DNA from: Bog-532 sp963824545
Lineage (GTDB): Bacteria > Actinomycetota > Actinomycetes > Streptosporangiales > Streptosporangiaceae
Direction of reading: 5' to 3'
Length of the DNA stretch: 64,000 nt
Assembly: GCA_963824545.1 (NCBI GenBank)
Contig: CAWGPP010000022.1
Location: 1 to 64,000 of the forward strand
The notes beneath the pieces are model-generated. The model did no database searches. It had not been told where the DNA came from and saw only the letters and a list, made by a program, of their open reading frames with translations. Below are positions 16,972 to 25,908 of the stretch, piece by piece; positions within the stretch are counted from its first letter, which is position 1, and each line of letters starts with the position of its first letter. The position numbers were made by a program, and so were the translations under genes.

Positions 16972-19746
16972 ATGACGTTTCCCCTTTTCGGAAAGCCAAC
17001 GCCGCTGGCGGGCCGCGGCGCCGAGGGTGCCCGGCTGGACCGGCTGCTGGCGGATGCGCGGGTGGGACAGAGCGCGGTGCTGGTACTGCGCGGCGAACCG
17101 GGGATAGGAAAGACAGCGCTGCTGGGCTACGTGGCCGAGCGGGCCGCCGGCTTCCGGGTTGTCCGCGCGGCTGGAGCCGAGTCGGAGATGGAGCTTCCCT
17201 TTGCCGGCCTGCATCAGTTGTGCGGGCCGATGCTGGGCGGCGTCGGACGGCTGCCGACGCCGCAACGTGATGCGCTCGGGACGGCGTTCGGGTTGACGTC
17301 GGGGCCGCAGCCTGACCGGTTCCTGATCGGCCTGGCGGTGCTCAGCCTGCTGTCCGGCACCGCCGAGGAACGGCCGCTGCTGTGCCTGATCGACGACGCC
17401 CAGTGGCTTGACCGGTCCTCAGCACAGGTGCTCGCGTTCGCGGCGCGGCGCATGCAGGCGGAGTCGGTCGTGCTGTTGTTCGCGGAGCGCGAGCCGGGCC
17501 AGCGTGACGAGCTGGCCCGGCTGCCGGATCTGGCCCTCCGGGGACTGCCGGGTGACAGCGCGCGCGAGCTGCTCGCGTCGGCCATAAGCGGGCCGCTCGA
17601 TGCCCGCGTGCGGGATCGGATCCTCGCCGAGGCGCGCGGCAACCCGCTGGCATTGATGGAACTGCCGCGTGAATTGTCCCCTGTGAAACTGGCCGGCGGG
17701 TTCGGCCTGCCGGTCGGCCTGCCGCTGCCAGGCCGGATCGAGGATAGCTTCCTGCGGCGTGCGCAGCAGTTTCCCGCCGCCACCCAGCAGCTGCTGCTGG
17801 TGGCTGCGGCCGAGCCAACCGGTGAGCCGGCGCTGCTGTGGCGAGCGGCCGGGATGCTGGGTATCCCGGCCGCGGCGGCGGGCCCCGCGCAAGCGGATGG
17901 CCTGCTCGATCTCGGCGCGCAGGTAACCTTCCGCCACCCGTTGCTGCGGTCAGCGGTCTACCGCGCCGCGGCAGCGGACGAACGCCGCCGTGCGCATCTG
18001 GCGCTGGCCGCAGCCACCGATGCCGAGACCGATCCCGACCGCCGGGCCTGGCACCGCGCCTACGCAACGCTCGCGCCCGACGAGGATGTCGCCGGCGAGC
18101 TGGAGCACTCGGCCGGGCGGGCGCGGGCTCGCGGCGGGCTGGCCGCGGCGGCCGCCTTCCTGGAGCGCGCGGCGGCACTGACATCCGATCCGGGCCGGCG
18201 GGCGCGTCGCGCGCTCTACGCCGCGCGGACCAAGCACCTGGCCGGAGCACCCCAGGAGGCCCTGACGCTGCTCGCCGCCGCCGCTGCCGGCCCGCTGGGC
18301 GACGTCGACCGGGCCTTGCTCCAGCGGCTGCGCGGGCAGATCGCCCTGGATACCAGGCGCGGCGGGGACGCGGTGCCGCTGCTTATTGATGCGGCCAGGC
18401 AGCTCGAACCGATAGATCCGGCCCTGGCGCGCGAGACGTATCTGGAGGCCTTGCGCGCCGGGAGCATCGCCGGCCGGCTCGGTGGCGGCGCGCGGTCCGC
18501 CGCCGAGGCCGCTTACCGGGCGCCGTCGCCAGAGGGGGTCCCGCGTGCGATCGACCTGCTGCTCGAGGGTTTGGCCCTGCGTTTCACCGCCGATTACGCG
18601 GCCAGCGCGCCGGCGCTCAAGCGAGCCCTCGGCGCGGTCCGCGACCAGGGCCGGCGTCCCGGGCTGGACGTGCGCTGGCCGTGGACGGCCCGCCGCGTCG
18701 CGCCGGAGTTGTTCGACGACGATGCATGGCATGCGCTGGGCACCCGTAACGTGCAGATCGCCCGTGACGCCGGCGCGCTCGCCGTGCTCCCGCTGGCCCT
18801 GAACTATCTCGCGACGATGCGCGTCTTCGAGGGCAACCTGGAAGACGCGGCGGCGCTGCTCGGCGAGGCCGACGCGATTGCGGATGCGACCGGCACCGCG
18901 CCCATCGTGTTCGGCAGGCTGCAGCTCGCAGGTTTCCGGGGCGACGAGGCACAAACATCGGCGCTTACCGCGGCCAGCGAGCCTGCGGCAATCGCCCGCG
19001 GAGAGGGGGTAATACTCACGATTGGCGAGCACACACGCGCTGTGCTCCGCAACGGCCTCGGCCACTATCAGGCGGCGCTGGATCCCGCCCGGAGCGCGAG
19101 CGCGCGAGACGAGCTGATGTACTCGGTGTGGTCGCTGCCCGAACTGGTCGAGGCGGCGACCCGCTGCAGCAAGACTGAGCTCGCGGCTGACGCGGTAGAG
19201 CGGCTCTGCGAGCGGACGCAAGCGGCCGGGACCGAGCTGGCGCTTGGCATCGAGGCATGGTCCCGGGCGCTGCTGCGCGACGGCGAGGCCGCCGAGCGGC
19301 TGCATCGCGAGGCGATCCAGCGGCTCGGTGGCACCCGCATGCGCTCCGTCCTGGTCCGCGCCCATCTCCGTTACGGTGAATGGCTCCGTCGGGAGAACCG
19401 CCGCGGCGACGCACGCGACCAACTCCGGATTGCCTACGACGGGTTCACCGCGATGGGCATGGAAGCGTTCGTGGAGCGCGCCCGCCGCGAGCTGCTGGCC
19501 ACGGGGGAGACCGTACACAAGCGCACGGTCCAGGCCCGCTATGAGCTCACCGCGCAGGAAGTGCAGATCGCCAGGCTGGCTGGAGACGGGTTTTCCAATC
19601 CGGAGATCGCCGCCCAGTTGTTCCTCAGCACCCGCACCGTCGAATGGCACCTGCGGAAGGTGTTCAGCAAGCTCGGCATCAGCTCACGCCGGGAGCTGGG
19701 CCGGGCGCTGGTGGATCTCGCACGACCGGGGGCTTCGGGCCTATGA
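16972..19746 (+). CDS. LAL-type LuxR-family transcriptional regulator
   Basis: The protein has 924 residues from ATG 16972; the frame is open further upstream, so the start is uncertain. An N-terminal AAA/STAND-like ATPase has Walker A GEPGIGKTALL and Walker B LCLIDDAQWLD. A long TPR-like helical middle follows. The C-terminal LuxR HTH reads ELTAQEVQIARLAGDGFSNP, then EIAAQLFLSTRTVEWHLRKV. Such ATP-binding regulators often act on nearby catabolic or specialised-metabolism genes. It is followed 65 bases later by a paralogue of the same size. Confidence 0.93.
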   Translation: MTFPLFGKPTPLAGRGAEGARLDRLLADARVGQSAVLVLRGEPGIGKTALLGYVAERAAGFRVVRAAGAESEMELPFAGLHQLCGPMLGGVGRLPTPQRDALGTAFGLTSGPQPDRFLIGLAVLSLLSGTAEERPLLCLIDDAQWLDRSSAQVLAFAARRMQAESVVLLFAEREPGQRDELARLPDLALRGLPGDSARELLASAISGPLDARVRDRILAEARGNPLALMELPRELSPVKLAGGFGLPVGLPLPGRIEDSFLRRAQQFPAATQQLLLVAAAEPTGEPALLWRAAGMLGIPAAAAGPAQADGLLDLGAQVTFRHPLLRSAVYRAAAADERRRAHLALAAATDAETDPDRRAWHRAYATLAPDEDVAGELEHSAGRARARGGLAAAAAFLERAAALTSDPGRRARRALYAARTKHLAGAPQEALTLLAAAAAGPLGDVDRALLQRLRGQIALDTRRGGDAVPLLIDAARQLEPIDPALARETYLEALRAGSIAGRLGGGARSAAEAAYRAPSPEGVPRAIDLLLEGLALRFTADYAASAPALKRALGAVRDQGRRPGLDVRWPWTARRVAPELFDDDAWHALGTRNVQIARDAGALAVLPLALNYLATMRVFEGNLEDAAALLGEADAIADATGTAPIVFGRLQLAGFRGDEAQTSALTAASEPAAIARGEGVILTIGEHTRAVLRNGLGHYQAALDPARSASARDELMYSVWSLPELVEAATRCSKTELAADAVERLCERTQAAGTELALGIEAWSRALLRDGEAAERLHREAIQRLGGTRMRSVLVRAHLRYGEWLRRENRRGDARDQLRIAYDGFTAMGMEAFVERARRELLATGETVHKRTVQARYELTAQEVQIARLAGDGFSNPEIAAQLFLSTRTVEWHLRKVFSKLGISSRRELGRALVDLARPGASGL

Positions 19747-19811
19747 CGCTGGCCAGGCGACGACCGCGTGATGGAGACTGCCGGTGAGGGCAGACCCAGG
19801 GGGGTAGTGCT

Positions 19812-22589
19812 GTGCGCGAGTTGCTCGGACGTCGTGAGCAGTGTGCCGCGCTCGACCGGCTCGTGGCTGACGTGCTCGCGGGTGCTAGCCGCGTCCTCGT
19901 CCTGCGCGGCGAGGCCGGCGTGGGCAAGAGCGCCTTGCTGGCCTATGTGTCCGGGCGGATCGCCGGTGAGGCGGGAAGGGGAGGCGGGTGGGGGATCGTG
20001 TCAGCCGTGGGGGTGGAGTCGGAGATGGAACTGGCCTACAGCGGCCTGCATCAGCTCTGTACGCCGTTGCTGGGTCATCTCGACGAGCTGCCAGCCCCGC
20101 AACGAGGCGCGCTCGCGACCGTGTTCGGGCTGAGCGCTGGTCCCGCACCCGACCGGCTCCTGGTGGGACTGGCCACGCTGACGCTGGTGGCGCAAGCCGC
20201 CGAGCAGCAGCCGCTGGCCTGCATCATCGATGACGCGCAGTGGCTGGACGGCGCCTCCGCGCAAATGCTCGCCTTCGTGGCGCGCCGCCTGCTGGCCGAG
20301 CGGGTCGCGCTGGTGTGCGCGGCGCGCACCGGCAGCGGAGACGGCGTGCTGGCCGGCCTGCCCGCGCTGGACATCTGCGGACTCAGCGACGGCGACGCAC
20401 GCTCGCTGCTACTGGACCACGTGCACGGCCCGATCGACGCTGCCGTCCACGATCAGATAATCGCCGAGAGTCACGGCAACCCACTCGCGCTCCTCGAGCT
20501 GCCGCGCACCTGGCAGGCGGCAGATCTCGCCGGCGGATTCGGGCTGCCCGTCAGTCAGCCGGTCGCGAGCAAGATCGAGCACAGCTACGTCCAGCGTCTC
20601 CGCCTGCTCCCGGCCGACACCCAGCTGCTTGTCCTGACCGCGGCCGCCGATCCGCTCGGCGACCCGACGCTGCTCCGCCGCGCCATCGGCGCGCTGGGGA
20701 TCGACATGACAGCGGCTTTTCCCGCAGTGGACGCCGGGCTTATTCAGGTGCGCATGCGTGTGGAGTTCGCCCACCCGCTGGTCCGGTCGGGCGCCTACCG
20801 GGCGAGCGACGCCGCCGACCGGCACATCGTGCACCGTGCCCTCGCCGAGGCCACCGACGCCCGGGCCGACCCGGACCGGCGCGCCTGGCACCGTGCCCGC
20901 GCCAGCGCCGGGCCCGATGAAGAGGTGGCGGCCGAACTGGAGCATTCGGCGGGCCGGGCTCAGGCTCGGGCCGGGCTCGCGGCCGCCGCCGCCTTCCTGA
21001 CCCGCGCGACCGAGCTGACCCCGCTTCCCGCGGCGCGGACCAAGCGCGCGCTGTCCGCCGCCTTCGCAAACGTCCAGGCCGGCGCCTTCGAGGCCACCCG
21101 GACCCTGCTCACCATCGCCCGCGACGGGCCGGTCGACGAGCTGCAACGCGCCCAGATCGACCTGGTACGCGCTCAGATGGCCTTCGCCTCCAGCCGGGGC
21201 AACGAAGCCACCCTGCTGTTGCTGGCTGCGGCCCAGCGCCTGCTGCCATTGAATCTCCAGCTCGCGCGCCAGACCTACCTGGATGCCTTCTCCGCCGCTC
21301 AGTTCGCGGCCCGGCTCAGCGAAGGCGTCGGCACCGCCGAGGTGGCCCGCGCCGCCCGCTCCGCGCCTCGCCCGCCGGGCGAGGCGCCCGCGCCGGGCGA
21401 CCTGCTGCTGGACGCCTTCGTCACGCTGACCGAGGACTACGCCACAGCCGTTCCCCTGGGCCGGGACGCCCTGACCGGACTCCGCCGCGACCCGGCCTCA
21501 GCCAGAGAGAACCTGCGCTGGTTGTGGCAGGGGTGCGTGCTCGCCCTCGAGCTGTGGGATGACCACAGCGCGTACGACCTGTCCGCCCATCATCTGCGGA
21601 TGGCCCGGAAGACGGGCGCGCTCAGCGAACTGCCGCTCGCGCTCGGCTCCCGCACGCCCGTCCTCGTGTTCTGCGGCGAGCTCACCGAAGCGGCCTCGCT
21701 GGTCGAGGAATCACGGTCGGTACACGAGGCGGCGGGGATCGCCGAGGCGCCGTACGGCGCGCTGGTCCTCACCGCATGGCGGGGCCAGGCCCGCGAGGGC
21801 AGAGAACTGATCGACGTCACGATCGGCGAGGCAACCACCCGCGGCGAGGGAGTGGGCGTCGCCATCTGCGCGTACTCTCACGCCGTCTTGTGCAACGGAC
21901 TGGGCCTCTACGACGAGGCGCTCGCCGCTGCTCGCGATGCGTGCGCGGATCCGGGGGAGATGGTGGCCCACAACTGGGGCATGGTCGAGCTGGTCGAGTC
22001 GGCCGCGCGAACCGGAAGGACCGACCTGGCGGCGGAGGCCCTCCAGCGGCTGACCACGAAGGCGCAGGCATGCCGGACCGACTGGGCGGTCGGGATCGAG
22101 GCCCGTTCGCGGGCCCTGCTGAGCGATGGAGATAGTGCCGAGCGCGGGTTCCGCGAGGCTATCGGGCATCTCAGCCGGGCACGGGTGCGCGGCGAGCTCG
22201 CCCGCGCTCACCTGCTGTACGGGGAGTGGCTGCGCCGGGAGAACCGCCGGGTCGACGCGCGCCACGAGCTGACCCTCGCCGAGGAGATGTTCACCGCCAT
22301 GGGCATGGAGGGTTTCGCCGAGCGAACTCGCCGCGAGCTGCTGGCCGCCGGCGCGACCGTACGCCAACGCACGGTCCACGCCGTCGATCAGCTCACGGAG
22401 CAGGAAGCGCTCATCGCCCGGCTCGCCCGGGACGGCCTGTCGAATCCGGAGATCGGCGCCCAGCTTTTCATCAGTACCCGCACGGTCGAATGGCACATGC
22501 GCAAGGTGTTCACCAAGCTCGGCGTCAGCTCCCGGCGCCAGCTACGGCTGGCTATGGCCGATCGCGGTCGGCCTGTGACGGCTGGTTAA
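19812..22589 (+). CDS. LAL-type LuxR-family transcriptional regulator (paralogue)
   Basis: The protein has 925 residues from GTG 19812. It has Walker A GEAGVGKSALLAYV (about 33-46), Walker B LACIIDDAQWLDG, a TPR-like middle, and the HTH QLTEQEALIARLARDGLSNP with STRTVEWHMRKVFTKLG. Phrases shared with the preceding gene (VESEMELAYSGLHQLC, RLRRENRR-like and AMGMEGFAERTRRELLA) show a tandem duplication that has since diverged. Signal and targets are unknown. Confidence 0.93.
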   Translation: MRELLGRREQCAALDRLVADVLAGASRVLVLRGEAGVGKSALLAYVSGRIAGEAGRGGGWGIVSAVGVESEMELAYSGLHQLCTPLLGHLDELPAPQRGALATVFGLSAGPAPDRLLVGLATLTLVAQAAEQQPLACIIDDAQWLDGASAQMLAFVARRLLAERVALVCAARTGSGDGVLAGLPALDICGLSDGDARSLLLDHVHGPIDAAVHDQIIAESHGNPLALLELPRTWQAADLAGGFGLPVSQPVASKIEHSYVQRLRLLPADTQLLVLTAAADPLGDPTLLRRAIGALGIDMTAAFPAVDAGLIQVRMRVEFAHPLVRSGAYRASDAADRHIVHRALAEATDARADPDRRAWHRARASAGPDEEVAAELEHSAGRAQARAGLAAAAAFLTRATELTPLPAARTKRALSAAFANVQAGAFEATRTLLTIARDGPVDELQRAQIDLVRAQMAFASSRGNEATLLLLAAAQRLLPLNLQLARQTYLDAFSAAQFAARLSEGVGTAEVARAARSAPRPPGEAPAPGDLLLDAFVTLTEDYATAVPLGRDALTGLRRDPASARENLRWLWQGCVLALELWDDHSAYDLSAHHLRMARKTGALSELPLALGSRTPVLVFCGELTEAASLVEESRSVHEAAGIAEAPYGALVLTAWRGQAREGRELIDVTIGEATTRGEGVGVAICAYSHAVLCNGLGLYDEALAAARDACADPGEMVAHNWGMVELVESAARTGRTDLAAEALQRLTTKAQACRTDWAVGIEARSRALLSDGDSAERGFREAIGHLSRARVRGELARAHLLYGEWLRRENRRVDARHELTLAEEMFTAMGMEGFAERTRRELLAAGATVRQRTVHAVDQLTEQEALIARLARDGLSNPEIGAQLFISTRTVEWHMRKVFTKLGVSSRRQLRLAMADRGRPVTAG

Positions 22590-22664
22590 TAGTATTTCCG
22601 TGCCCAGGCGCCCGTGCTGGCCAGCCCGCAGGTGAGCCTTCGATCGACGCCAGACGCCGGCAGA

Positions 22665-23108
22665 TCAGTTGAAGGTATTGGTCTGTGTGTTGAAGTTACC
22701 GACCTGGACGCCCTTGGCGCGCCGCAGGTCGATTCCGGCTACTGACGGAGCGCCGTCCCGTAGCCGTTCAAGTTCAGCAAGGGCGCGATCCATGGCCGCC
22801 GCGAACTGCGGGTCTTGCTCGGCGGCTTCTTCGACGGCATATCGAACTCGATCGACGGTCCGTTCGCTTGGTTCAATCTCCTGTGCGGCGTCGGCTGCCA
22901 ACTTGGTCACCGCTGGATCTGAGCCCAGCTTCGCCATGATGACGTCGTGCAGACGATCCAGGCCGACATCCATTACCTCATCGGTCTCCTCGTCAAGGCG
23001 CCGACCGGCCCGCCTGGCCTTCATGACACCCCAGGCCACAAGGTAGCCTGCGACCAATTCCAGTCCAACCACTGGCGCGTTCCCTTCGTCGTTGCCGGGT
23101 CCTACCAC
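22665..23108 (-). CDS. Small helical protein with C-terminal RHIM-like amyloid motif
   Basis: 147 residues from GTG 23108. There is a short hydrophobic N-terminal part (LELVAGYLVAWGVMKAR), a helical middle (DEETDEVMDVGLDRLHDVI, TVDRVRYAVEEAAEQDPQFA) and a C-terminus that ends in KGVQVGNFNTQTNTFN. That ending fits the G-x-Q-x-G-x-x-N-x-Q pattern of bacterial amyloid signalling sequences (related to RHIM), which link NLR-like sensors to effectors. GC is lower than in neighbours. The middle resembles small actinobacterial adaptor proteins, so a role in immune-type signalling is inferred, with no partner identified in the window. Confidence 0.65.
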   Translation of the reverse strand: MVGPGNDEGNAPVVGLELVAGYLVAWGVMKARRAGRRLDEETDEVMDVGLDRLHDVIMAKLGSDPAVTKLAADAAQEIEPSERTVDRVRYAVEEAAEQDPQFAAAMDRALAELERLRDGAPSVAGIDLRRAKGVQVGNFNTQTNTFN

Positions 23109-23339
23109 CTAGCGCTCTACCCCATACATGGGAATGCGTCAATACTGTCACCGTCCATCTCTTCGGCCCTGACCCACTTGTGCGTGACCAGCGGGATGGG
23201 CAAGCTGGTAAACGGTGGTGACGATGGCTCGAGCAATACGAGATTTGTGCTGGGATCGATGGTAGTCCGGGTGCTTCGTGAGACGCCGGTCGTGTCGGCA
23301 CGCCGCCTCGAACCCAGATGGCGCTCTCGTCACCCGGCA

Positions 23340-23606
23340 ATGGCTTCGCTGCTCCTGTTCGCCTTCTTCATCATGGCGGCGTCTTTTGTTGCCATCTCCG
23401 CCCCGGCCGGGGACGGCGGGCATTCCCTTGTTTCCGGCCGAGCTGATCTTTTTGTACGCACTCTTCGGGCCGCCGCGGAACAAAACAAACGGAACACTGT
23501 CCTGCTTTCTGCGGTGTCGGGCGTGAACGGGGTGGTCAAAGTCGGCCCTCGCGTCGGACACGTCGTCATCGACAAATCGCGCGGCGTGCAGGTCGGGGAT
23601 GGCAAT
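23340..23606 (+). pseudogene. Possible remnant with TM segment and amyloid-like motif
   Basis: A plus-strand frame gives a hydrophobic start (MASLLLFAFFIMAASFVAIS) and, 80 residues later, DKSRGVQVGDGN, which resembles the amyloid motif of the gene at 22665-23108. The expected continuation (a second Q/N half) is absent and the frame runs on into sequence that looks like the antisense of a broken transporter. It may be a decayed paralogue or chance. Confidence 0.25.
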
Positions 23607-24447
23607 CGGCACGCTCTATCCGGACGCCCCGGGCATTCGCCAAGCCGGCACTCAGCTCACGCTTGGGTGTGCTGGCGCCGCCCACAGCCACCCGCGTTGC
23701 GGCGGTCTGCGGCCCGGTCAGCGTCCGGGGCGGCAGGTCGGTCGGTCCATCCGACACCCGCACCCGTGTTGGCTCAGCGCCGCTTCTGCCTTGAACGAAA
23801 GGTTCGGCACGGGCAACTGGCCGAGCGGCCTCTGTCTCTGGCCGGGCTACCTCTGTCGCTATCCGTGGACGGAACATGCCGCCCACCCCGAACTGGGTGA
23901 GCGTGTCCGTTGTGGTCTTTATGAACACCGCTACGAGCGCCCACATGGTCGCGGCCGCCGAGGCGTAGAGCGCGGCGCGCCGACCCGGGGATCCCCATTG
24001 CGCCAGGGCCGCCAAGACAGCGGTACCGGCGACGCAGGTCGCTCCGGCCGCGATCCAGTGATGGCTCGCCGGCGTCGCCTGGCCGCCCCGGGGCTCACCG
24101 GCGACGAGGAACACGGCCAGGCCCACACAGGTCAGGGCGGCGCCGCCCCAGGTGACCAGAAGGATGGACTGGTGGATCCAGAACCGGCGCAGTACGAGCG
24201 CGAAGATGAGTTCGGTGACCAGGAGGGGCTGCACGACCGAAATCAGGCCATTATGCAGAGCGAGTGCCTGGAACAGGAACGCTCCCGCCAAAGCCACCCA
24301 GCCGAAGAGCCACAGCGGGTTGCGGAACAGATAGAGCACCAGCCGCCAGCCGGACGACCGGCGTGGATCGGTGGTGCTGGCGATGTGCTGAGTGGTGACA
24401 CTGACCGCGTTGGACAAGGCGGTGAGCAGGGCGAAGACGATTGCCAC
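23566..24447 (-). pseudogene. DMT/EamA-type transporter, C-terminally truncated
   Basis: From ATG 24447 the first 190 residues are a typical drug/metabolite-type transporter: MAIVFALLTALSNAVSVTTQ, then about six membrane segments (LFGWVALAGAFLFQALALH, LLVTWGGAALTCVGLAVFLV, LYASAAATMWALVAVFIK). After GVGGMF at about 23878 the frame continues as arginine- and proline-rich sequence with no membrane segments. Normal members have about 280-300 residues and ten helices. The gene was therefore broken by a rearrangement, and the tail is foreign. Confidence 0.7.
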
Positions 24448-24549
24448 GGACGCAACGATACGAGTGTTCCGTGCTGTCCATCAGATGTGGAACGGCAAAG
24501 CCTGTCCGCCGTCGCGGCACATTGGCGGCAGAAGGTGGCGGGAGGCACG

Positions 24550-24765
24550 ATGGTGTATCTCGGTGCCCTCCGGAGACGCAGGGGAATCTATCTGCACGAT
24601 CCTCCCCCTGGCTATCATCCGCCCAGGCCCAGAATTCCGCCGAAAGAACGGCAGCGGACGCTACGCCGGGACTCGGTCCTTCTGCGCGTCGCGACGGTGA
24701 TCCTGATACTCACGGCCACTGCGCTCGCAGTGCTCTTTGCCATGGCGATCGCCATGCATCTTTAG
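24550..24765 (+). CDS. Small single-pass membrane protein
   Basis: 71 residues from ATG 24550, with GGGAGG four bases upstream. The N-terminal half is basic and proline-rich (RRRRGIYLHDPPPGYHPPRP, RIPPKERQR). One transmembrane helix follows (VATVILILTATALAVLFAMA) and the protein ends four residues later. It is easily missed because a longer shadow frame runs through it. Function unknown. Confidence 0.6.
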   Translation: MVYLGALRRRRGIYLHDPPPGYHPPRPRIPPKERQRTLRRDSVLLRVATVILILTATALAVLFAMAIAMHL

Positions 24766-24873
24766 CCTCGGTCTTCGGAGCGGTCACGCTGGTGCCCGCG
24801 GTCCGCCCGGTGACGGTCGCGCTAGCGCCTGCGGTCCGCTCGGGCGGCCACGCTGCGGAACAGCCCGGCCGGC

Positions 24874-25908
24874 TCAGCCCGCCACGTTCCAGGCCGCCAG
24901 GACGTTCGCCTCGGCCGCGGCGCCCGCGCCGCCGAGGATGGGATGCAGCTCCATGGCCGGGGCGTACTTGCTCGCCGGGACCTCCCGGCCGAGCGCCTCG
25001 GCCATGGCACGCACCTGGTGCGGTGCCCCGCCGCAGCACACCCCGATGTAGTTCACGCCCAGGTCGCGGGCCGCTGCCGCGAAGGCGGCCATGTCGAACC
25101 GGGTACACGAGAACGGCTCCAGCGCCAGCGGGAAGACCCGGTCCACGCCGTCGGCGCGCAGCGACTCCATCGTCGGCATCGCCGGGCTCGTCCGGTACGG
25201 CACCGGCTGCGCCGCCACCGCGCAGTCCACGGCATCCCGGATCCGCTCCAGCAGCGGCAACATGGTCACCGGCCCCCGGTCGCAGTTCAGCCCGACGATG
25301 GTGGCCCCGTGATCGGCCAGGATCCGGCACGCCTCAACGTAGTCGTAGCCATCGCGGGTCGTGTCCGGCTGGGTGGAGGCGAGCGTCACCATGGCGGGCA
25401 GGCCCAGCTCCTGGGCCACCTCCAGGGCGATCAGGGCCTCGCCGAGGTAGTCGTTGGTCTCGGAGATCACGAAGTCGACGCCCTCGTCGACCGCCCAGCC
25501 AAGCTGCTCGGTGTACTGCGCCCGCACCGTCGCGCTGGTCGCCGGGTCGGCCGGATCGTAGGCCCAGGTGTTGCAGACATTGCCGGCCACCAGCGCGCCG
25601 CCCTGCTGCGCTGCCTCCCGGGCGAGCCGGACGGCGTGCCGGTTCATCGCCTCCAGGTCGTTCTCCCGGCCAACGTGGCGCAGCTTCTCGCGGTGCGCGT
25701 AGTACGTCAGGGCGACCATGACGTCCGCCCCGGCCCGCAGGAACTCCCGATGCAGCTCGCGCACGGCGTCGGGAAAGTCGAGCACGACCTCGGGTACGTA
25801 CGGGCCGGCCTTGATGTAACCGCGGCGCTCTAGCTCGAAGACGTAGCCCTCGGCCCCGAGCACCACGCCCTGCGCGAGCCGCTGCTCGATTCCCTGCCCT
25901 GCGGTCAT
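24874..25908 (-). CDS. Homocysteine S-methyltransferase family protein (BHMT-like)
   Basis: The protein has 344 residues and transfers a methyl group to a thiol, probably homocysteine. The three zinc cysteines of the family are seen: GLNCDRG in the middle and CCGG (GVCCGGAPHQVRAM) near the end. The N-terminus VVLGAEGYVFELERRGYI fits the family. Its ATG overlaps the stop of the flavoprotein gene by 4 bp (ATGA). Together with that sarcosine-oxidase-like enzyme it suggests use of methylated amines such as betaine or its breakdown products, with the methyl acceptor made by this protein. The exact donor is inferred. Confidence 0.88.
   Translation of the reverse strand: MTAGQGIEQRLAQGVVLGAEGYVFELERRGYIKAGPYVPEVVLDFPDAVRELHREFLRAGADVMVALTYYAHREKLRHVGRENDLEAMNRHAVRLAREAAQQGGALVAGNVCNTWAYDPADPATSATVRAQYTEQLGWAVDEGVDFVISETNDYLGEALIALEVAQELGLPAMVTLASTQPDTTRDGYDYVEACRILADHGATIVGLNCDRGPVTMLPLLERIRDAVDCAVAAQPVPYRTSPAMPTMESLRADGVDRVFPLALEPFSCTRFDMAAFAAAARDLGVNYIGVCCGGAPHQVRAMAEALGREVPASKYAPAMELHPILGGAGAAAEANVLAAWNVAG

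Noticed and set aside
17950..19650. 566-residue minus-strand frame inside the LAL gene
   Set aside because: The opposite strand has Walker motifs and an HTH; this frame has none and no ribosome site.
23599..24765. 388-residue plus-strand frame
   Set aside because: Only the last 71 codons (24550-24765) have a ribosome site and protein-like sequence; the rest is antisense of the truncated transporter.
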